Positions 60,249 to 64,000 of a stretch of DNA of 64,000 nt are shown here, piece after piece. This DNA comes from Lacinutrix venerupis. GTDB lineage: Bacteria; Bacteroidota; Bacteroidia; Flavobacteriales; Flavobacteriaceae. The notes beneath the pieces are model-generated. The model searched no databases, was not told the DNA's origin, and was given only the letters and a program-made list of their open reading frames with translations. The translations under genes were made by a program, and so were the position numbers. The DNA is taken from positions 186,001 to 250,000 of the forward strand of contig NZ_RCCH01000001.1 of NCBI RefSeq assembly GCF_003663945.1, written 5' to 3'. Numbering within the stretch: position 1 is the first letter of the stretch; each line of letters opens with the position of its first letter.

Positions 60249-61913
60249 TTATTTCTTATTAATTATTCTACCTTTATTTAACTCTATAATGTTATTAGCT
60301 TTAGATAGCCAATTTTTGTTATGACTTACCACTACTAGTGTCCAATCGTGAGATGGTAAGGTTAGGTATTCAATTATTTTTTGAGCTTCTTTGGTTTCAA
60401 ATTGCTCTAATGGTTCTTTTAACAATAAAAGTTTAGGACTTTTAACAATACTTCTAGCTAACATGATTTTTTTAGAAATGGTAAAAGACATTCCTTTTCC
60501 TTCTGGATAAAGCATTGTTTTTAGTCCTAATGGCAAGCTTTTTACATAATCTTTAAGCCCTAAATTTTTAATAACATCGTTAACTTGATCTAAGGTTATA
60601 TTCTTATCTCCAAAAGTTATATTTTCTAGCAAAGTGCCTTCAAAAGGCATTTCTTGAGCAAGTGTTTGGCCAATAAAAGATTTGTAAGAATTAATATTTA
60701 TTCCTAATAGCGATTTATTATTTATATAAATTTTACCACTTGTTGGTGTAATTAATCCTGCTATTAGTTTTAAAAGTGTTGATTTACCAGATCCATTTTG
60801 TCCTGTTATTAGTAAGGTTTGCTTAGGTTGTATTTGTAGCGTTATATTGCTTAGTATTTTATCGTCACGGTTTGGTACGGCATACGATATATCATCTAAT
60901 TCTAAATAAAATTCATTATTAACTGTTAATAATTCTCCTTCTTGAGATTCTAAAGGTTTGTCTACTATTTTTCCAAGTTTTTCAATAGAAGTTAAAACAT
61001 CGTAAATAGTTTCTAAACCAAGAATTAGTTTTTCTACCGATGCTATTACAAGAAGTATAATAATTTCGGCAGCAACAAATTGCCCAATGTTCATTCTTTG
61101 GTTTAAAACTAAAAGGCCTCCAATAATTAATAAACCAGCAGTTACTAATACTTTAAAACCTATTAATTGCATAAACTGAAGAATTAAAACATTAAAATGT
61201 TTTTCTCTTTCTTCAAGATAATTAGTTACAAGCCTATCGTTTTTATGCATTGCTAAACTTGTTTTACCAGAAAGTTTAAAACTTAAAATAGATCTTGCAA
61301 TTTCTTGTAACCAGTGTGCAACTTTATATTTACTGTTAGATTCTTCTAAACTTGTTTCTAAGCCTTTTTGTGCAGTAAATTTAAATACAATATAAACTAA
61401 CAGTAATAGTAAAAAGCCATAAATAATAAAGAATGGATGATAAAAGGATAGTAGTATTAATCCAAAAATTATTTGCAACAATGCAGCAGGAAATTCTATT
61501 AAAATTTTTGAAAGTCCTTTTTGTACAGTTAAAGTATCGAAAAACCTATTTGCTAATTCTGGCGGATAAGAACCATTTAAACCTTTCATTGTCATTTTTG
61601 GAAAACGATATGCAAATTCAAAAGATGAGCGTGTAAAGATTTTTTGCTGTACATTTTCTATAATTCTAATTTGCATGAGCTGCAAAACGCCAACAAAAAC
61701 AACGCCCAATGTTACCAAACCAACTAACACCATCCAAGATGTGCTTATTTGCGCACTTTGTAAAAGATTAATTATAGCTTGAATTCCTAATGGTAACGAT
61801 AGACTTACTATTCCAGCAAATATGGCATAGAAAAATATTTGTTTAATGTCTTTTTTATCAAGTTTTAAAAGATTTATTAACCTTTGCGTAGTTGTTAATA
61901 TTGTTTTTGCCAT
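60249..61913 (-). CDS. HlyB-like ABC exporter with degenerate nucleotide-binding domain
   Basis: 554 residues. Six membrane helices (1-300) and an ABC domain (about 335-554). Walker A is G-Q-N-G-S-G-K-S-T (371-379), the Q-loop Gln is at 416 and the His switch is H531. The signature expected at L-S-G-G-Q reads S-F-T-I-S-K-K (476-482), and Walker B reads L-L-L-L-K-E-P (495-501), with Lys499 where Asp is normal, although Glu500 remains. ATP may bind without normal hydrolysis at consensus sites. No C39 peptidase domain is present. The first base of the start overlaps the TetR stop (T-A-A-T-G). Confidence 0.82.
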   Translation of the reverse strand: MAKTILTTTQRLINLLKLDKKDIKQIFFYAIFAGIVSLSLPLGIQAIINLLQSAQISTSWMVLVGLVTLGVVFVGVLQLMQIRIIENVQQKIFTRSSFEFAYRFPKMTMKGLNGSYPPELANRFFDTLTVQKGLSKILIEFPAALLQIIFGLILLSFYHPFFIIYGFLLLLLVYIVFKFTAQKGLETSLEESNSKYKVAHWLQEIARSILSFKLSGKTSLAMHKNDRLVTNYLEEREKHFNVLILQFMQLIGFKVLVTAGLLIIGGLLVLNQRMNIGQFVAAEIIILLVIASVEKLILGLETIYDVLTSIEKLGKIVDKPLESQEGELLTVNNEFYLELDDISYAVPNRDDKILSNITLQIQPKQTLLITGQNGSGKSTLLKLIAGLITPTSGKIYINNKSLLGININSYKSFIGQTLAQEMPFEGTLLENITFGDKNITLDQVNDVIKNLGLKDYVKSLPLGLKTMLYPEGKGMSFTISKKIMLARSIVKSPKLLLLKEPLEQFETKEAQKIIEYLTLPSHDWTLVVVSHNKNWLSKANNIIELNKGRIINKK

Positions 61914-62590
61914 TAGTTTTGTTTTAAAATTTTAAAAACCAAATCATTAAAAAATATAGTAGGAGCTAGGTCTTTACTACATTCTGTAATAGATTTAAAA
62001 TGATCTTTTAAGTAATGTTGATGCATTGCGCCTTCAATTATTGTACTTGCAAGTGCTTTTGGGTATTTGTAAGTTGTGTTTACATCTATAATAAAATCTT
62101 TTAACCTATTTACTAATCGCTTATAAACCGAAAAATATCCTTCTTTATTTTCTGCATCAACTTCTTTTGTTAAGTAAGATTTTGAAAATTCACTAATAAC
62201 TATTCGTTTTAAAACAACTTTATCTATATGGCTAAAAGCACTATCTATTGTTGTTGTTTGTGTAAGTACTTCTACTGCTTTTTTTAGTTTTAATTCTTTA
62301 TCTTCTAAACTGTTTGTAGAAAATACTAATTGATATTCTAGCCAAGTCCAATACCATGTCGTTAAGTACAATAGTAGCATATGCTTATTTTCAAAATATC
62401 TATAAATCGAGCTTTCGTTAGAGCCAATTTTAGTACCTAATTTTTTAAATGTGAATAAATCAAAGCCTATTTCGTCTATTAATAAAATACTGTTTTCTAC
62501 AATACGTTTTCCCAACGAAGATGATTCGGGATCTTTTAAATAAATATTTTCTTTAATACTTATTCTAATATTTGATAGTAAATATTTCAT
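61913..62590 (-). CDS. TetR/AcrR-family regulator, first gene of the export operon
   Basis: 225 residues. N-terminal HTH: I-L-L-I-D-E-I-G-F-D-L-F-T-F-K-K-L-G-T-K, then E-S-S-I-Y-R-Y-F-E-N-K as the recognition helix. A helical ligand domain fills the rest. It is followed without gap by the ABC gene (1-nt overlap), so it is co-transcribed and probably autoregulates the operon through the palindrome at 62616. The inducer is unknown. The HTH lies about 35 residues further in than usual, after an extension with I-K-E-N-I-Y-L-K-D-P. Confidence 0.85.
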   Translation of the reverse strand: MKYLLSNIRISIKENIYLKDPESSSLGKRIVENSILLIDEIGFDLFTFKKLGTKIGSNESSIYRYFENKHMLLLYLTTWYWTWLEYQLVFSTNSLEDKELKLKKAVEVLTQTTTIDSAFSHIDKVVLKRIVISEFSKSYLTKEVDAENKEGYFSVYKRLVNRLKDFIIDVNTTYKYPKALASTIIEGAMHQHYLKDHFKSITECSKDLAPTIFFNDLVFKILKQN

Positions 62591-62607
62591 AATAATAAAT
62601 TTAATTG

Positions 62608-62628
62608 CAAATATAATAGTAATACTAT
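62608..62628 (-). promoter_or_regulatory. Promoter with overlapping palindrome for the TetR operon
   Basis: -7 element TATATTTG on the - strand (62608-62615) directly next to the palindrome ATAGTA-A-TACTAT (62616-62628) in the spacer, the typical TetR repressor position. The start codon is 18 nt away. Confidence 0.55.
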
Positions 62629-62675
62629 CATTTTTGAAATCGAATTAACTATTAATTAACTTTTTTTAAAAAAAA

Positions 62676-63923
62676 TTAGGCTTGAAAAGACTTAGAACTT
62701 GGTAATTCAAAAATTTCTAATTCGAAAAAAGGAACAGCTGCTAGAAAGTGATCAAATAAGTCTGACATTACATATTCGTAATTTTCCCATCGCTTATCTT
62801 TACTAAAAGCATAAATTTCTAATGGAACACCTTGTGTTGTGGGTTGTAGCTGTCTTGCCATTAGTAACATTTCTTTGTTAATGGCAGAGTGGTTTTCTAA
62901 ATATGTTTGAATATATTTTCTAAAAACACCAATGTTAGTAAGGTTTCTTCCGTTTAGTAAAAGTGTTTTATCTATATTATTTTCAGTATTATATTTATCT
63001 ATTTTTTCTTGCATTCCAGATAAATAACTAGAAATAAGCTGTACGTTTTTTAAACGCTCTATATCTTCTGTTGTAAGATATTTAATAGAGTCTTGCTTAA
63101 TCATTAAATGTCTTTTTATTCTACGACCATCAGAGTTTGTCATGCCTCGCCAGTTTTTAAACGAGTCTGAAATCATAGCATAAGTAGGAATTGTAGTTAT
63201 CGTGTTATCAAAATTTTGAACCTTTACAGTTGCTAAATTAATTTCTGTAACGTCACCATCGGCACCATATTTTTCGAAAGTAATCCAATCTCCAATACGC
63301 ACCATGTCATTAATTGATACTTGAATACTCGCAACAAAACCAAGAATAGTATCTTTAAAAATAAGTAAAATAATAGCTGAAGCGGCACCAAATCCTGTTA
63401 TAAATTTTATAATAGAGAGGTTTGTAAACACAGCAATAGCCGCAAAAGCACCAACTATCCAAGCAAAAATCATGAATACTTGTATGTAACTGTCTATTGG
63501 TTTGTCTCTTAAACTAGGTAAGGTTTTTAAAAAATCTTCAATGGTATGTAAAACACTTCTAACAATCCATAATACTAGAACTATAAATGTAACCTGAAGT
63601 AGTTTTCTAACAGGTGATTCTATATAGCCAAAATCTGCAAAAATTATAGGTAGCAAGTTTAAAGCTAATATTAACGGAAAAATATGTGCTACATTTCTTG
63701 GAACTTTATTGGCTAATAATAAATCGTCAAAAGGAGATTTTGTATGCTCTGCAATACGAACAGAGGCTACGCGTAATGTTTTTGTGATAATTTTATCTAC
63801 AAAATAAATAACACATAAGGCTATTATTAATAATGTAAACATATTAAGATATTTGGCTGCGGTTTCATTAAAACCAAAAACCTCATAGTAATCATAAAAA
63901 AAACAGGCAATTTGCTCTTGCAT
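62676..63923 (-). CDS. MscS-family mechanosensitive channel (YbdG-like)
   Basis: 415 residues. About five N-terminal helices precede the pore helix and beta domain: G-F-G-A-A-S-A-I-I-L-L-I-F-K-D-T-I-L-G-F-V-A is the MscS TM3 pattern, followed by V-R-I-G-D-W-I-T-F and V-Q-N-F-D-N-T-I-T-T-I-P-T. The long N-terminal part and the C-terminal extension place it near YbdG/YnaI rather than the 286-residue MscS. It probably gates under membrane tension. It is monocistronic with a -7 element 19 nt upstream. Confidence 0.88.
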   Translation of the reverse strand: MQEQIACFFYDYYEVFGFNETAAKYLNMFTLLIIALCVIYFVDKIITKTLRVASVRIAEHTKSPFDDLLLANKVPRNVAHIFPLILALNLLPIIFADFGYIESPVRKLLQVTFIVLVLWIVRSVLHTIEDFLKTLPSLRDKPIDSYIQVFMIFAWIVGAFAAIAVFTNLSIIKFITGFGAASAIILLIFKDTILGFVASIQVSINDMVRIGDWITFEKYGADGDVTEINLATVKVQNFDNTITTIPTYAMISDSFKNWRGMTNSDGRRIKRHLMIKQDSIKYLTTEDIERLKNVQLISSYLSGMQEKIDKYNTENNIDKTLLLNGRNLTNIGVFRKYIQTYLENHSAINKEMLLMARQLQPTTQGVPLEIYAFSKDKRWENYEYVMSDLFDHFLAAVPFFELEIFELPSSKSFQA

Positions 63924-63941
63924 AGTATATTAAATTTTTAG

Positions 63942-63949
63942 CAAAATTA
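63942..63949 (-). promoter_or_regulatory. -7 element for the MscS-like gene
   Basis: Reads TAATTTTG on the - strand (full TAnnTTTG match), 19 nt before ATG 63923. Confidence 0.45.
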
Positions 63950-64000
63950 AAGAGATTTAATTTGTCTTAGCTAAATTAACCTATAAAAAATAGTTAAAGT

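Noticed and set aside
1-64000. tRNA, rRNA, tmRNA, CRISPR or insertion sequences
   Set aside because: I looked for T-loop-like GTTCGA segments, regularly spaced repeats and transposase motifs and found none that hold up; covariance-model searches were not possible.

Overview
The window is a strongly AT-rich chromosomal stretch from a member of the Bacteroidota, very probably a marine-type Flavobacteriaceae. Three things point there. The gene content is flavobacterial: a CarboxypepD_reg-like TonB receptor, lipoproteins with an acidic stretch just after the lipobox cysteine, a fused E1 alpha/beta dehydrogenase, and DUF3667, DUF6146 and DUF937 proteins. About twenty genes have a close match to the Bacteroidota -7 element TAnnTTTG a short distance before their start. 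Shine-Dalgarno signals are weak or absent. No rRNA, tRNA, CRISPR array, insertion sequence or phage gene was seen, so most of the window is core genome with a few accessory patches.

Layout. 0.1-2.8 kb: small membrane proteins, a secreted protein with four 16-residue repeats and a DUF3667 protein. 2.8-7.8 kb: uvrA, an ECF-like sigma factor with a structured leader and a tiny downstream gene, nth and a PrxQ peroxiredoxin. 7.9-12.3 kb: a candidate metal-uptake locus (surface lipoprotein, TonB receptor, His/Cys-containing small protein, DUF6787-like and DUF6146 proteins). 12.4-16.9 kb: DUF937, serA, serC, a LuxC-type acyl-CoA reductase and a divergent dicluster ferredoxin. 17-25.4 kb: lipoprotein, ychF, parE-parC, terC, small lipoprotein. 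25.5-27.9 kb: an XRE regulator and an M14 carboxypeptidase separated by a 315-bp region with six copies of a 12-bp palindrome, then an Lrp regulator. 28-39.3 kb: housekeeping metabolism (aroB, proline dehydrogenase, an alanine-dehydrogenase-like protein, tsaE, aldehyde dehydrogenase, RluA, panB, serine dehydratase). 39.4-43.7 kb: dnaK and a MutS2 lacking the Smr domain. 43.8-45.5 kb: a compact accessory unit, a membrane-anchored nucleotidyltransferase plus a small unknown partner, followed by a strongly folded non-coding tail. 45.5-55.6 kb: FAD monooxygenase and YfcC-like transporter, ung, a tight five-gene operon (SUI1, DUF1835, nucleoside phosphorylase, signal-less substrate-binding protein, lipoprotein), an isopenicillin-N-synthase-like oxygenase and the E1 fusion. 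55.6-56.2 kb: two micro-ORFs sharing a W-N-x-x-(K/R)-R-Y ending. 56.2-64 kb: secreted protein, cold-shock protein, a TetR-ABC-HlyD-TolC export operon and an MscS-type channel.

How genes work together. SerA and SerC are two successive steps of serine synthesis, and a serine dehydratase elsewhere in the window degrades the product. ParE and ParC form topoisomerase IV. The TetR operon encodes inner-membrane ABC, adaptor and outer-membrane parts of one exporter. The best candidates for undescribed biology are the nucleotidyltransferase unit with its tail, the palindrome array beside the XRE gene, the paired micro-ORFs, a 47-residue secreted peptide behind its own promoter and ACGGT palindrome, and the metal-type TonB locus. 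All family names were assigned from sequence motifs recalled from memory; no database search was run.
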